DNA of 64,000 nt from Leifsonia sp. C5G2 (GTDB taxonomy: Bacteria > Actinomycetota > Actinomycetes > Actinomycetales > Microbacteriaceae), in the NCBI RefSeq assembly GCF_013359685.1, contig NZ_JABFMV010000004.1:62001-126000 (forward strand). Reading direction: 5' to 3'. The notes beneath the pieces were generated by a model. That model was given only the letters and a program-made list of their open reading frames with translations, made no database searches and was not told where the DNA came from. Both the position numbers and the translations under genes were made by a program. This document shows positions 32,483 through 40,924 of this stretch, piece by piece (within the stretch, counting starts at the first letter, position 1; each line of letters opens with the position of its first letter).

Positions 32483-33549
32483 CGCTTCAACTCCACGACC
32501 TCACCCTTCGCGGGTTCGCCTCCGACAACTACGCGGGTGTGCATCCCGAGATCCTCGACGCCATCTCCGCCGCCAACAGCGGTCACCAGATCGCGTACGG
32601 CGAGGACGTCTACACCGCACGGCTGCACGAGGTGTTCGCCGAGCACTTCGGCGAGGGCGTCGAGGTCTATCCGGTCTTCAACGGCACCGGAGCGAACGTC
32701 GTCGGGCTGCAGTCGATGCTGCCGCGCTGGGGCGCCGTCGTCTGCGCCAAGACCGCGCACATCAACACCGACGAGGCCGGCGCGCCCGAGAAGGTCGCCG
32801 GCATCAAGCTGCTGACCGTGGAGACGCCGGACGGCAAGCTCACCCCCGAGCTCATCGACCGCGAGGCGTGGGGATGGGGCGACGAGCACCGGGCACAGCC
32901 GCTCGTCGTGTCCATCACGCAGACGACGGAGCTCGGCACGGCCTACACGGTGGAGGAGATCCGCGCGATCGCCGACCACGTGCATGCCAAGGGCATGAAG
33001 CTGCACATGGACGGCTCGCGCATCTCCAACGCGGCGGCCACCCTCGGCGTGCCGCTGCGGGCGTTCACGACCGACGCGGGCGTCGACGTGCTCAGCTTCG
33101 GCGGCACGAAGAACGGCATGCTGTACGGCGAGGCCGTCGTCGTGCTCAACCCGGCGGCCTCCGAGGGGCTCATCTACCTCCGCAAGCTGAACATGCAGCT
33201 CGCGTCGAAGATGCGGTTCATCTCGGCGCAGCTGATCGCGCTGCTCACCGACGACCTGTACCTGCGGTCGGCCGGGCACGCCAACGCCATGGCGACGCGG
33301 CTGCGGAACGCCCTGGAGGCGGGCATCGCCGACGGCAGCATCCAGGGCGTCGGCTTCAGCCAGGAGACGCAGGCGAACGGTGTGTTCGCGACCCTGCCGA
33401 CCGGCGTCGCGGATCGTCTGCGCGAGCACTTCCGGTTCTACGACTGGGATGCGGCCAACAACGAGGTGCGCTGGATGTGCTCCTTCGACACCACGGAGGA
33501 CGACATCGACGCCTTCGTCGCCGCCCTCAAGCAGGAGCTCAGCGCCTGA
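32479..33549 (+). CDS. Low-specificity L-threonine aldolase / beta-eliminating lyase family
   Basis: This 356-residue PLP enzyme of fold type I has GTGAN (69-73) binding the phosphate, Asp178 in HMDGSRI contacting the pyridine nitrogen, and Lys211 in SFGGTKNG as the PLP Schiff base. The family cleaves threonine or other beta-hydroxy amino acids to glycine and an aldehyde. GTG start overlaps the SDR stop. As third gene of the cassette it could interconvert a beta-hydroxy amino acid that the SDR oxidises. A palindromic structure (33689-33734) downstream ends the unit. Confidence 0.85.
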   Translation: MTLQLHDLTLRGFASDNYAGVHPEILDAISAANSGHQIAYGEDVYTARLHEVFAEHFGEGVEVYPVFNGTGANVVGLQSMLPRWGAVVCAKTAHINTDEAGAPEKVAGIKLLTVETPDGKLTPELIDREAWGWGDEHRAQPLVVSITQTTELGTAYTVEEIRAIADHVHAKGMKLHMDGSRISNAAATLGVPLRAFTTDAGVDVLSFGGTKNGMLYGEAVVVLNPAASEGLIYLRKLNMQLASKMRFISAQLIALLTDDLYLRSAGHANAMATRLRNALEAGIADGSIQGVGFSQETQANGVFATLPTGVADRLREHFRFYDWDAANNEVRWMCSFDTTEDDIDAFVAALKQELSA

Positions 33550-33639
33550 CCAGCCGCTTGCCCCTCAAATTGGGGACAGGCCGGGGTACAAAAATGTCCT
33601 CCATTTGACCTACACAGACCGGTCTTGTCGTGTATTCTC

Positions 33640-33734
33640 GAAGAGCGCCGGGGGAACCCGAATAATCCACCGGCGTAACCCCGAACGTATGCCGGGCCGT
33701 AGGAAGAAACCCTAGTCTTCCTACAGCCCGGCAT
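33640..33734 (+). ncRNA. Structured intergenic element, candidate small RNA or riboswitch remnant
   Basis: Downstream of the aldolase a 95-base stretch has GCCGG...CCGGC pairing (33646-33673) and then a long hairpin with arms 33689-33707 and 33716-33734. A TTGACC box (33605) and a TATTCT hexamer (33633-33638) lie upstream, although 22 bases apart. The GGGGGAACCCG and later CGTAGG strings resemble parts of the cyclic-di-AMP (ydaO) riboswitch, but the rest does not match, and the next gene is on the other strand. It also holds an 8-codon reading frame (ATG 33689). Confidence 0.35.
33689..33734. terminator. Bidirectional hairpin between threonine aldolase and PhyH genes
   Basis: ATGCCGGGC and GTAGGAAGA (33689-33707) pair with TCTTCCTAC and GCCCGGCAT (33716-33734), with one internal mismatch. 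It lies between convergent stops at 33549 and 33761. Confidence 0.75.
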
Positions 33735-33760
33735 CGTGGTTTAACGGCGGACGCCCGGCT

Positions 33761-34624
33761 TCACGCGTCGCCCATCATGAGGCCCTCGATCGTGTGCTTC
33801 TGGGTGATCGGGGTGAGCTCGTCCACGATCGGGCACACGAGGTGCCGCTTCACGCGGTCCGGGAGGCTGTCGTAGAAGTTCCGGGTCACGGCCATGTCGT
33901 GGTGCTCCGCGTTCCCCGCGCCCGGCGCATCCACGCCGAGCACCAGAACAGGACGGGACAGCTGCGACGTGTTCTCGGTGCCGCGGTGCAGCGTGAGCGC
34001 CGACCGGGCGGAGATGTCGCCGCGCAGCGGGTACTTGCGCACGGCGCGCTCCTGGAGGCGCGGGTACAGCTCTCTCACCGGGAACATCTCGTGTTCGAAT
34101 CCCTCGGGGAGGTCCCACTGCGTGCCGAGCGCTATCTCGAACGGGCCCATGTCCTCGGCGGTGTCGACAGCCGTCAGATTGAAGGCCAGCGAGGTCAGGC
34201 GGCCGGTCCGCTTCGTCTCGTCGGGCATCGGGAAGTCGCGGTGGAACGGCTGGTCCTTCGCACCGGGACCCGGCACGTCGAAGCCGAGCTCGACGATCTG
34301 GTAGTCGGGGCCGAGCACCGCCTCGCACACGCCGCGCACCCACGGGTGGTCGACGATGTCCAGCCAGCCGTGCAGCTGCTCGGGATGGAGCTCCACGTAG
34401 TAGCGCTTGGTGCCACGGCCGACAGCGCCGCCCGGGCGGCCGAGCGCCTCGGCGAACGCCGCATCGATGTCCTCGCGGAGACGATCCGCCCATTCGACCG
34501 TGAAGGCGCCCTTCTTGCCGACGATGCCGTCGGCGTAGAGGGCGGCCACGGCGTCCGCAATCCCGGGATCGACTCCTGCGGTGTCCGGCATCGACGGGGT
34601 GACGCGGGGGACGTCGGCGGTCAT
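33761..34624 (-). CDS. Phytanoyl-CoA dioxygenase (PhyH) family protein
   Basis: This 287-residue non-heme Fe(II)/2-oxoglutarate-dependent dioxygenase has the facial triad His128-x-Asp130 in FHRDFP and the distal His213 in TLHRGTENTSQLSRP, with Arg224 suited to bind 2-oxoglutarate. PhyH members hydroxylate small molecules, lipids or sugars. It is the last gene of the six-gene minus-strand sugar operon, 9 bases after a GH43 gene. Hydroxylation of a sugar or modified glycan product is therefore possible, though unproven. Confidence 0.82.
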   Translation of the reverse strand: MTADVPRVTPSMPDTAGVDPGIADAVAALYADGIVGKKGAFTVEWADRLREDIDAAFAEALGRPGGAVGRGTKRYYVELHPEQLHGWLDIVDHPWVRGVCEAVLGPDYQIVELGFDVPGPGAKDQPFHRDFPMPDETKRTGRLTSLAFNLTAVDTAEDMGPFEIALGTQWDLPEGFEHEMFPVRELYPRLQERAVRKYPLRGDISARSALTLHRGTENTSQLSRPVLVLGVDAPGAGNAEHHDMAVTRNFYDSLPDRVKRHLVCPIVDELTPITQKHTIEGLMMGDA

Positions 34625-34633
34625 GGCTTCTCC

Positions 34634-35542
34634 CTAGTGTTCGACGTGGACGGCGCCGAGGTGCAGCTGCCGCATGGTCGCGTCCGCGTTCCAGGAGTGG
34701 AACGCGATCACATCCGTTCCGTCGGGTGAGACGGTCAGCGAGTTGTGGCCCGGGCCCCGCAGGTCGCCGCCGCTGCGCAGGAGCGGCGGCTGATCCACGT
34801 GCCCCCAGGGGCCGAGCGGATGGTCGGCGACGGCCACTCCGACCGCGTAGCCCTCGCCGGTCCACGCGCCGCCCGAATAGGTGAGCCAGTAACGGCCGTC
34901 GCGGTGGAGGACGGCCGGGCCCTCCAGCGTGTGCCAGTCGAAGCGCCGGTCATGGATGAGCCGGTCGCGCTCGTAGAGCTGCCAGTCGGCGTTCGGTGCG
35001 AGGACCGCGACGGCCGGATCGTCGAGCGACGCCATCCCGGCGCCGAGCGGGGCGACGGCGAGGTGCGTTCCCGGCCGCTCATGGTCGAGCACGTCCCGGG
35101 CGAAGAAGAGGTACCAGCGGCCATCGACGTCCTGGAACGGGTGGGCATCGATGGCGAAGACCTCATCCGGGGTGAGGTCGACGCCGAGATCACGGAAGGG
35201 TCCGGTGGCGGAGTCGGCGCGGGCGACCCGCAGGTGGTGGCCGTCGATGCCGCGGCCGACCGAGTAGTACATCCAGAAGCCCTCGTCGGTCTCCGCGACC
35301 TCCGGCGCCCAGTAGTCGTCGCCGAAGCCCTGGGGCAGACGCTCGAGCACCGCGCCGGCGCTCTGCCAGGCCGCGAGGTCGGGCGAGACGAGGGCCTCGA
35401 AGACCCGGTCGTCGTCGCTGCCGGGATGCGTACCGTAGGCGACGTAGCCTCCGTCCCGCAGCCGCAGCACGAACGGGTCGGCGAAATAGCCGGCCCAGAC
35501 CGGTCCCCAGTGCCGGGCGACGCGGAGGCCTCGCCCGGTCAC
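34634..35542 (-). CDS. Glycoside hydrolase family 43, cytosolic
   Basis: This 302-residue five-bladed beta-propeller hydrolase has the three acidic positions of GH43: Asp in YFADPFVLR, Asp in IDAHPFQDVDGRWYLFF and Glu in LEGPAVLHRDGRYWLTY. There is no signal peptide, so it acts on imported oligosaccharides; arabinofuranosidase or xylosidase activity is usual for the family. GTG start at 35542 overlaps the stop of the upstream GH43 gene (GTGA). The pair is divergent in localisation: this one in the cytosol, the next a lipoprotein. Confidence 0.78.
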   Translation of the reverse strand: MTGRGLRVARHWGPVWAGYFADPFVLRLRDGGYVAYGTHPGSDDDRVFEALVSPDLAAWQSAGAVLERLPQGFGDDYWAPEVAETDEGFWMYYSVGRGIDGHHLRVARADSATGPFRDLGVDLTPDEVFAIDAHPFQDVDGRWYLFFARDVLDHERPGTHLAVAPLGAGMASLDDPAVAVLAPNADWQLYERDRLIHDRRFDWHTLEGPAVLHRDGRYWLTYSGGAWTGEGYAVGVAVADHPLGPWGHVDQPPLLRSGGDLRGPGHNSLTVSPDGTDVIAFHSWNADATMRQLHLGAVHVEH

Positions 35543-36513
35543 GGCGACGGCTCCGGCAGGCCGTTCCGCCAGGTGACGGGGACGGCATGCATCCCGCGGT
35601 AGGCGAACGCCTCGTCCCACGAGTGGAAGAGCAACCAGTCCTCGCCGCGGAAGGTCACCAGGTCCTCACCGCCCGGTCCGAGGTAGCGGCCCTTCGAGCC
35701 GGAGGTGGACAGCAACGGGTTCTTCGCCTTCGCATAGGGGCCAAGGAGGCTCTTCGCCGTCGCGGCGCCGGTCGCGTAGGAGGAGTCGCCGTAGTCGTTC
35801 GCAGAATAGAGGAGCACGTACTGGCCGTCGTGCCGAACGATCACGGGAGCTTCGATGAGGTGCCCCTCCCACGGCTCGGTCTGCTTGATCAGGCGCGTCG
35901 GCTCGCCGGTGAGGGAGGCGCCGTCTGCCGCGAGCGGCTGCGCGTAGAGCCAGGTGTCGAAGCCGCAGCAGTTGCCGTCGTTCTTCCAGACCAGGTAGCG
36001 CTGTCCGTCCGCGTCGATGGTTACGCTCGCGTCGATCGCGCCGCCCTGATCGACGGGACAGACGAGCGGCTTGTCGGCTGTCGAGGTGAACGGACCCTCC
36101 GGTCGGTCGGCGAACGCGACGCCGATGCACTGGTAGCGGCTGGAGGCATCCGATGCGGTGAAGTAGAGGGCGAACCGGCCGCCCGCGAGCCGGGCCGGTC
36201 CGGGCGCCCAGGTCTTGCCCGGGAGCGCCCACGCAGGAAGGTCGGGCATCGCATCCCGGTCGCTCAGCGTCCACGTCTTCATGTCGTCGCTGGTGGCGAG
36301 CTGGACGTTCACCGCCGGCGTGTTCGTCGCGTACGCGTAGACGCGGTCGCCGACGACCAGGGCACCGGGGTCGGGGAAGTCGCTGTCGATCTGGAACGGC
36401 GCGATCGTGGGCGACGGCTCCGCGCTCGGCGCCGAGCCCGCGGAGCACCCCGCGAGCCCGGCGGCCAGAGCGCACGCCGCGACGGCCGCGACCGCGAGGC
36501 GGCGCACCCTCAC
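35539..36513 (-). CDS. Glycoside hydrolase family 43-like lipoprotein
   Basis: This 324-residue protein has a lipoprotein signal (MRVRRLAVAAVAACAL, lipobox LAGC with Cys23) and a five-bladed propeller of the GH43/GH117-like type: DFPDPGALVVGDRVYAYAT, DASVTIDADGQRYLVWKN and EAPVIVRHDGQYVLLYSAND. The conserved Asp, Asp and Glu are present. It sits on the outer face, next to the importer, and should trim extracellular glycan before uptake. GTG 36513 overlaps the permease stop; a second GTG at 36507 is possible. Confidence 0.76.
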   Translation of the reverse strand: MRVRRLAVAAVAACALAAGLAGCSAGSAPSAEPSPTIAPFQIDSDFPDPGALVVGDRVYAYATNTPAVNVQLATSDDMKTWTLSDRDAMPDLPAWALPGKTWAPGPARLAGGRFALYFTASDASSRYQCIGVAFADRPEGPFTSTADKPLVCPVDQGGAIDASVTIDADGQRYLVWKNDGNCCGFDTWLYAQPLAADGASLTGEPTRLIKQTEPWEGHLIEAPVIVRHDGQYVLLYSANDYGDSSYATGAATAKSLLGPYAKAKNPLLSTSGSKGRYLGPGGEDLVTFRGEDWLLFHSWDEAFAYRGMHAVPVTWRNGLPEPSP

Positions 36514-37409
36514 CCCTTGACCCCGCTGGTGGCCACGCTCTCGACGATCTGCTTCTGGGCGAAGAAGAACAGGATGAGCACCGGCACCGACGCGATCACC
36601 GCGCCCGCCATGACGATGGCGTAGTGGGTGGAGTAGGCGCCCTGCAGCTGCGACAGGCCGGGCTGCAGTGTGAGGTTCTCCGGGCTGAGGAGCACGTAGA
36701 CCGGCCACAGGAAGTCGTTCCAGTTCGCCAGGAAGCTCAGCACCGCAAGGGTCGCCAGCGCAGGCCGGGCGAGCGGGAGGACGATCTGCAGGAAGATCCG
36801 GAAGTCGCCTGCGCCGTCGATGCGAGCCGCCTCCTCGATCTCCGCCGGCAGCCCGACGAAGAACTGACGGAGGAAGAACACGCCGAACGCGCTCGCGGCA
36901 CCCGGGATCGTGATGGCCCAGATGGTGTCGAGCCACCCCAGGTTCTGCACGATCAGGTAGTTCGGGATGAGGAAGATCACCGGCGGCACCAGCAGCGTCG
37001 CGACGATCAGGCCGAACACGATCCGCTTGCCCCAGAACTCCAGGCGCGCGAGCGCATACGCGGCCATCGACGCGGTGACCAGGATGATCACGGTCTGCAG
37101 CGCCGCGGCCGCCAGGCTGTTGAGGAACCAGCGGAACACCGGCTGCTGCCCGCTCGCCAGGGTCGTGTACGCATCGGTCGAGAACGGGTTGGGGAACGCC
37201 GAGTACGGGTTCCGGATGGCGTCGCCGTCGGTCTTGAACGACGTCAGCAGGATCCACACCAGCGGGAGGATGACGATGAGCGCGAGCACGATCAGCACGG
37301 CGTAGAGGACGCTCTTCCGCAGCGCCCGCTGCGGGCTCTGCCTGCGGCGGCCGGGCACCGCACGCGGTGCGGCGGTCTCTTCCCGGACGGGGGTGGTGGT
37401 CGTCGTCAT
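36510..37409 (-). CDS. Carbohydrate ABC transporter permease, MalG/UgpE type
   Basis: This 299-residue permease has a disordered N-terminus of about 35 residues and six membrane segments, the first at about 38-60. The coupling EAA loop is EIEEAARIDGAGDFRIFLQIVLPLARPALATL, typical of MalG-type sugar permeases. It overlaps both its neighbours by 4 bases. Substrate is presumably an arabinose-, xylose- or galactose-containing oligosaccharide, judged by the GH43 and GH2 genes around it. Confidence 0.9.
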   Translation of the reverse strand: MTTTTTPVREETAAPRAVPGRRRQSPQRALRKSVLYAVLIVLALIVILPLVWILLTSFKTDGDAIRNPYSAFPNPFSTDAYTTLASGQQPVFRWFLNSLAAAALQTVIILVTASMAAYALARLEFWGKRIVFGLIVATLLVPPVIFLIPNYLIVQNLGWLDTIWAITIPGAASAFGVFFLRQFFVGLPAEIEEAARIDGAGDFRIFLQIVLPLARPALATLAVLSFLANWNDFLWPVYVLLSPENLTLQPGLSQLQGAYSTHYAIVMAGAVIASVPVLILFFFAQKQIVESVATSGVKG

Positions 37410-38386
37410 GAGGCGCTCTTCTCTGCCCGCTCCCGCTGGAGCCGGAAGTTGATGATGCTGATGATCGCCAGGAACGCGAACAGCACGTAGCTCATCGCCG
37501 AGGCGGCGGCCATGTTGTTCTGCGAGAGGCCCTGGTCGGCGATGTACATGATCGCCGTGCGCGTCTGGTTGCCCGGGCCGCCCTTGGTGATCAGGAACGA
37601 CTGCCCGAACATGTTGGCGCTCGCGAGGATCGTGATGGTGACCACGAAGGTCATCACCGAGCGCAGGCCAGGGAGCGTGACGCTGAAGAACTGGCGCACG
37701 GCGCCGGCGCCGTCGAGCGCGGCGGCCTCGTACAGGTCGGGGCTGATGCCCTTCAGCCCGGCGAGGATGATGACGGTGTTGAACCCCATCGTCCACCACA
37801 CGGTCACGCCGGCGAGGGTCACCCAGACCCAGGGGGTGTCGACGGTCCAGGGGAGGTTGTCGGGCAGGCCGAGCATCCCGAGCAGGTGGTTGACGATGCC
37901 GGACTGCGTGTCGAGCAGGTACTTCCAGATCACGCCGATGACGGCGACGCCGAGCACGTACGGCGCGAAGAAGATGCCGCGGAAGAACGATCCCGCCCGG
38001 ATCCGCTGGTTCAGCAGCACGGCGACCAGCAGCGGGATGATCAGCAGGAAGGGGACGCTCGCGAGCGTGAAGATGCCGGTCGCCGACATCGACTGCCAGA
38101 AGTCGCCGGAGGTCGCGGAGCCCGGCGTGAAGAGGTCGAGGTAGTTCTTCAGCCCGACGAACGACTGGTTGACCCGGAACGGGCTCCAGTTGGTGAGGCT
38201 GATCCACAGGCCGAACACCGCGGGCCCGAGAACGAAGACGACGAACAGCACCAGGAACGGCGCGAGGAAGAGGTACGCGACGCCGGTGCGCCGCGGAGCG
38301 CCGGGCCGCCGGGAGCGGCCCGAGCGAAGCGGGCGTGGCGCCCCGGTCTCCCGGGGCGCCACGATCGAAGCGGTGGTCTCAGTCAC
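37406..38386 (-). CDS. Sugar ABC transporter permease, MalF/UgpA type
   Basis: This 326-residue permease has a basic Pro-rich N-terminus (RSGRSRRPGAPRR) and six membrane segments; the first is GVAYLFLAPFLVLFVVFVLGPAVFGLWISL. The coupling loop LYEAAALDGAGAVRQFFSVTLPGL is the MalF-type EAA motif. It overlaps the second permease by 4 bases and the binding-protein gene by 8 bases. No ATPase gene is in the locus, so a shared MsiK-like ATPase elsewhere probably energises it; that is typical of actinobacteria. Confidence 0.9.
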   Translation of the reverse strand: MTETTASIVAPRETGAPRPLRSGRSRRPGAPRRTGVAYLFLAPFLVLFVVFVLGPAVFGLWISLTNWSPFRVNQSFVGLKNYLDLFTPGSATSGDFWQSMSATGIFTLASVPFLLIIPLLVAVLLNQRIRAGSFFRGIFFAPYVLGVAVIGVIWKYLLDTQSGIVNHLLGMLGLPDNLPWTVDTPWVWVTLAGVTVWWTMGFNTVIILAGLKGISPDLYEAAALDGAGAVRQFFSVTLPGLRSVMTFVVTITILASANMFGQSFLITKGGPGNQTRTAIMYIADQGLSQNNMAAASAMSYVLFAFLAIISIINFRLQRERAEKSAS

Positions 38387-39686
38387 CGTACTTCTCTTTG
38401 TTCTGCTTCAGCAGGGTGTTCGCCTTCGCGACCGCGTCGTCGAGCGCCTGCTTCGGGTCCTTCTTGCCGGTGATCGCCTCGTTCACCGCGGTGGTGATGG
38501 TGGCCTCCACGGTGGTGATGCCCGGGGCGATCGGCTCGTAGTGCGCGTACGGCAGCTGGTCCAGGAACGGCTTCAGGTTCGGGTAGGTCTGCACCAGCTT
38601 GGGGTCGTCGCGGACCGAGTTCTTCGCGGGGAGCTCACCGGTCTTGGGCCAGTCGGCGGAGTTGTCGTTCATCCACTTGACGAACGTCGCGGCGGCCGCG
38701 GTCTTGTTCTTGTCCTGGCCCTTGTTGTTCATGAACATCCAGTGGGTGGACGAGGACCACACGGCCTTCTGGTCGCCGATCTGCGGGACGGCGGTGGCCT
38801 CCCACTGCAGCTTGTCGAACGCGGTGTTCGTGGTCTGCCAGACGCCGTTCCAGTTGAACGCGGTCTTGCCCGCGATGAGGGCGTTGATGTTGCCGTCCTG
38901 CGCCACGTCGGCCGGGCTGTAGCCCTTCTTGATGAGGTCGGTCATCCAGGTGAGCGCCTTGACGCCCGCGTCGGAGTTGAAGGTGGCCTTCGTGACGTCC
39001 TTGTCGAACAGGTCGCCGCCGAACTGCCAGAGCAGGCTCTCGAACTCGAAGGTGCCGGTGAAGACGTAGCCGTCGACCCACTCGCCCTGCACGCCCGCGG
39101 CCTTCAGCTTGTCGAGCGCCGCGAGGTAGCCGGCCTTGTCGGTGGGGATGCTGTCCACGCCCGCCGACTTCAGGACGTCCTTGTTGACGTAGAGGCCGAG
39201 CGGGGTGACCGACCACGGCACGGCGTACTGGCCGCCGTTGTACTTGCCCGCGTCGAGCAGGCCCTCCGGGAAGTCGCTCGCCTTGTAGCCGAGCCCCTTC
39301 ACGATGTCGTCCGCCTTCAGCACGAGGCCCTGGGCCGCATAGGTGGCGATGTCGTCGCCGTGGCCGACCGCGACGTCCGGTCCCTTGCCCGCCTTGACTG
39401 CGAGGGGCATCTTGCGGGCGATGTCGGCCCACTCCATCGGGACGTCCTTGACGACGATGTTCTTGTGCTCCGAGTTGAACTTGTCCACCAGCTTGGGGAC
39501 GAGCACGGGTGCTGCGCCGCCCGTCCAGCCGTTCCAGAAGCTGATGGTGACCTTCGGTCCGGTGTAGTCGCCGGAGGAGACTTCCGCGCCTCCTGCGCCG
39601 CCGCTGCTTCCGCAGGCGGTCAGCGCGAGCCCGAGGCCCGCCGTGACCGCGAGTGCGATCGCGCGTGCGGCGAATCGCTTCTTCAT
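38379..39686 (-). CDS. Extracellular sugar-binding lipoprotein (family 1)
   Basis: This 435-residue binding protein has a signal peptide with lipobox ALTACG (Cys25). The mature part opens with KVTISFWNGWTGGAAPVLVPKLVDKF, typical of family 1 oligosaccharide-binding proteins, with PWSVTPLGLYVNKDVLKSAG in the hinge area. ATG 39686 is preceded by GGGAGAG. It is the first gene of the six-gene operon and lies 99 bases from the TTTACAGCGCTG operator candidate at 39786. Confidence 0.9.
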   Translation of the reverse strand: MKKRFAARAIALAVTAGLGLALTACGSSGGAGGAEVSSGDYTGPKVTISFWNGWTGGAAPVLVPKLVDKFNSEHKNIVVKDVPMEWADIARKMPLAVKAGKGPDVAVGHGDDIATYAAQGLVLKADDIVKGLGYKASDFPEGLLDAGKYNGGQYAVPWSVTPLGLYVNKDVLKSAGVDSIPTDKAGYLAALDKLKAAGVQGEWVDGYVFTGTFEFESLLWQFGGDLFDKDVTKATFNSDAGVKALTWMTDLIKKGYSPADVAQDGNINALIAGKTAFNWNGVWQTTNTAFDKLQWEATAVPQIGDQKAVWSSSTHWMFMNNKGQDKNKTAAAATFVKWMNDNSADWPKTGELPAKNSVRDDPKLVQTYPNLKPFLDQLPYAHYEPIAPGITTVEATITTAVNEAITGKKDPKQALDDAVAKANTLLKQNKEKYGD

Positions 39687-39785
39687 GTGATCTCTCCCTT
39701 GAGTGAGCCGTTCGCGCAACCCCGGTGACCGGGTGGGCGCGTGGACGGTGGTGCTTGAGCCGGTACGTCGGCACGTGGGGGCGAA

Positions 39786-39797
39786 TTTACAGCGCTG
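39786..39797. promoter_or_regulatory. LacI-type operator copy 1 (TTTACAGCGCTG)
   Basis: The palindromic core CAGCGCTG lies in the divergent region between the sugar operon and the LacI gene. The same 12 bases recur at 40925-40936 before the GH2 gene. Confidence 0.65.
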
Positions 39798-39843
39798 AAC
39801 ACACCGTGTCAACCCGGATATGCCTGCATGGGGAGCGTCGCTG

Positions 39844-39849
39844 TAGAGT
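39844..39849 (+). promoter_or_regulatory. -10 candidate (TAGAGT) of the LacI gene
   Basis: The hexamer is flanked by GCGTC (39835-39839) and GACGC (39850-39854), a short inverted repeat. Confidence 0.35.
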
Positions 39850-39892
39850 GACGCAGCGAACACCCTCGACGATGACGCGGAACGGAGCGGCG

Positions 39893-40906
39893 ATGGCGGT
39901 CAGACTTCAGGACGTGGCGGAGCACGCCGGCGTCTCCATGAAGACAGTGTCCAACGTCGTGCGGAACTACGCGCACGTCAGCCCGCAGATGCGCGAGCGG
40001 GTGCAGCGCGCCATCGACGAGCTCGGCTACCGCCCGAACATCATGGGGCGCCGCCTGGCCACCGGGCGCACGGGCCTCCTCGCCCTGGCGTTCGCCGACG
40101 TGACCCTGCCGTACTTCGCCGAGCTGGCGCGCGTCGTCGCCGACGAGGCGGAGCGGCGCGGCTACCGCGTGCTGCTCGAGCAGACCGAGGGGACCATCGA
40201 GGGCGAGCGCGCCGTGGTCTCGGCCGGCGAATCGGGCCTCGTGGACGGCATGATCTTCCAGCCCAGCGTGATGAACTCGGCCGAGCTCGCCCAGTCGCGC
40301 ATCGACATCCCGCTCGTCGTGCTCGGCGAGAACGCGGCCCCGCTGACGGTCGACCGGATCATGATCGACAACGTGGAGGCGGCCCGCGCGGCGACGGAGC
40401 ACCTGCTCTCCCTCGGCCGCCGCAGGATCGCGTTCGCCGGCCACGAGGCCTCCCGGCCGACGCGCACCTCCAAGCTGCGCATGGCCGGGTACCAGCAGGC
40501 GCTGGAGGACGCGGGTCTCACTCCCGATCCCGAACTGCTCATCTCGAGCGTCTCGGTCACGGCGGGCAACGCGGTCCGCGGCGTCGGCGCCGCGCTCGAC
40601 GCGGGACTGCGCTTCGACGGCCTGGTGTGCCGCGACGACCTGGCCGCGATCGGTGCACTCCGCGCCCTTCAGGAGCGCGGCATCCGGGTGCCGGACGACG
40701 TCGCGATCACCGGCTGGGACAACACCCCCATGACCGCCGTCACCTACCCGTCGCTGACCACCGTGGCGCCCGACATGCGGGCGCTCGCCGCACGCGCCGT
40801 CGAGATGCTGCTGGAGCGGGTCGCGGGATTCGACGGGATGGGCCGGCACGAGCTGGCCCCGTTCTCCCTCGTGACCCGCGAGAGCGCCCCCGCACTCGCC
40901 TCGTAG
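39893..40906 (+). CDS. LacI family transcriptional regulator
   Basis: This 337-residue regulator has an N-terminal helix-turn-helix VRLQDVAEHAGVSMKTVSNVVRN (about 3-25), the hinge helix region RRLATGRTG and a periplasmic-binding-protein-like effector domain. Start ATG 39893 has GGAG at 6 bases; an ATG at 39872 would add seven residues. It lies between the divergent sugar operon and the GH2 gene; operators matching on both sides suggest it represses both. Effector is probably a sugar released by GH43/GH2 action. Confidence 0.9.
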   Translation: MAVRLQDVAEHAGVSMKTVSNVVRNYAHVSPQMRERVQRAIDELGYRPNIMGRRLATGRTGLLALAFADVTLPYFAELARVVADEAERRGYRVLLEQTEGTIEGERAVVSAGESGLVDGMIFQPSVMNSAELAQSRIDIPLVVLGENAAPLTVDRIMIDNVEAARAATEHLLSLGRRRIAFAGHEASRPTRTSKLRMAGYQQALEDAGLTPDPELLISSVSVTAGNAVRGVGAALDAGLRFDGLVCRDDLAAIGALRALQERGIRVPDDVAITGWDNTPMTAVTYPSLTTVAPDMRALAARAVEMLLERVAGFDGMGRHELAPFSLVTRESAPALAS

Positions 40907-40924
40907 GTCCGGCGGATTTCCGAC

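Noticed and set aside
34085-34110. GTTCGAATCC string resembling a tRNA T-loop
   Set aside because: It is inside the PhyH coding region and no acceptor or anticodon stem can be folded around it.
35539-37257. Apparent fusion of the GH43 lipoprotein with an upstream reading frame
   Set aside because: The frame upstream of 36513 overlaps the MalG-type permease out of frame; the signal peptide marks the true start.
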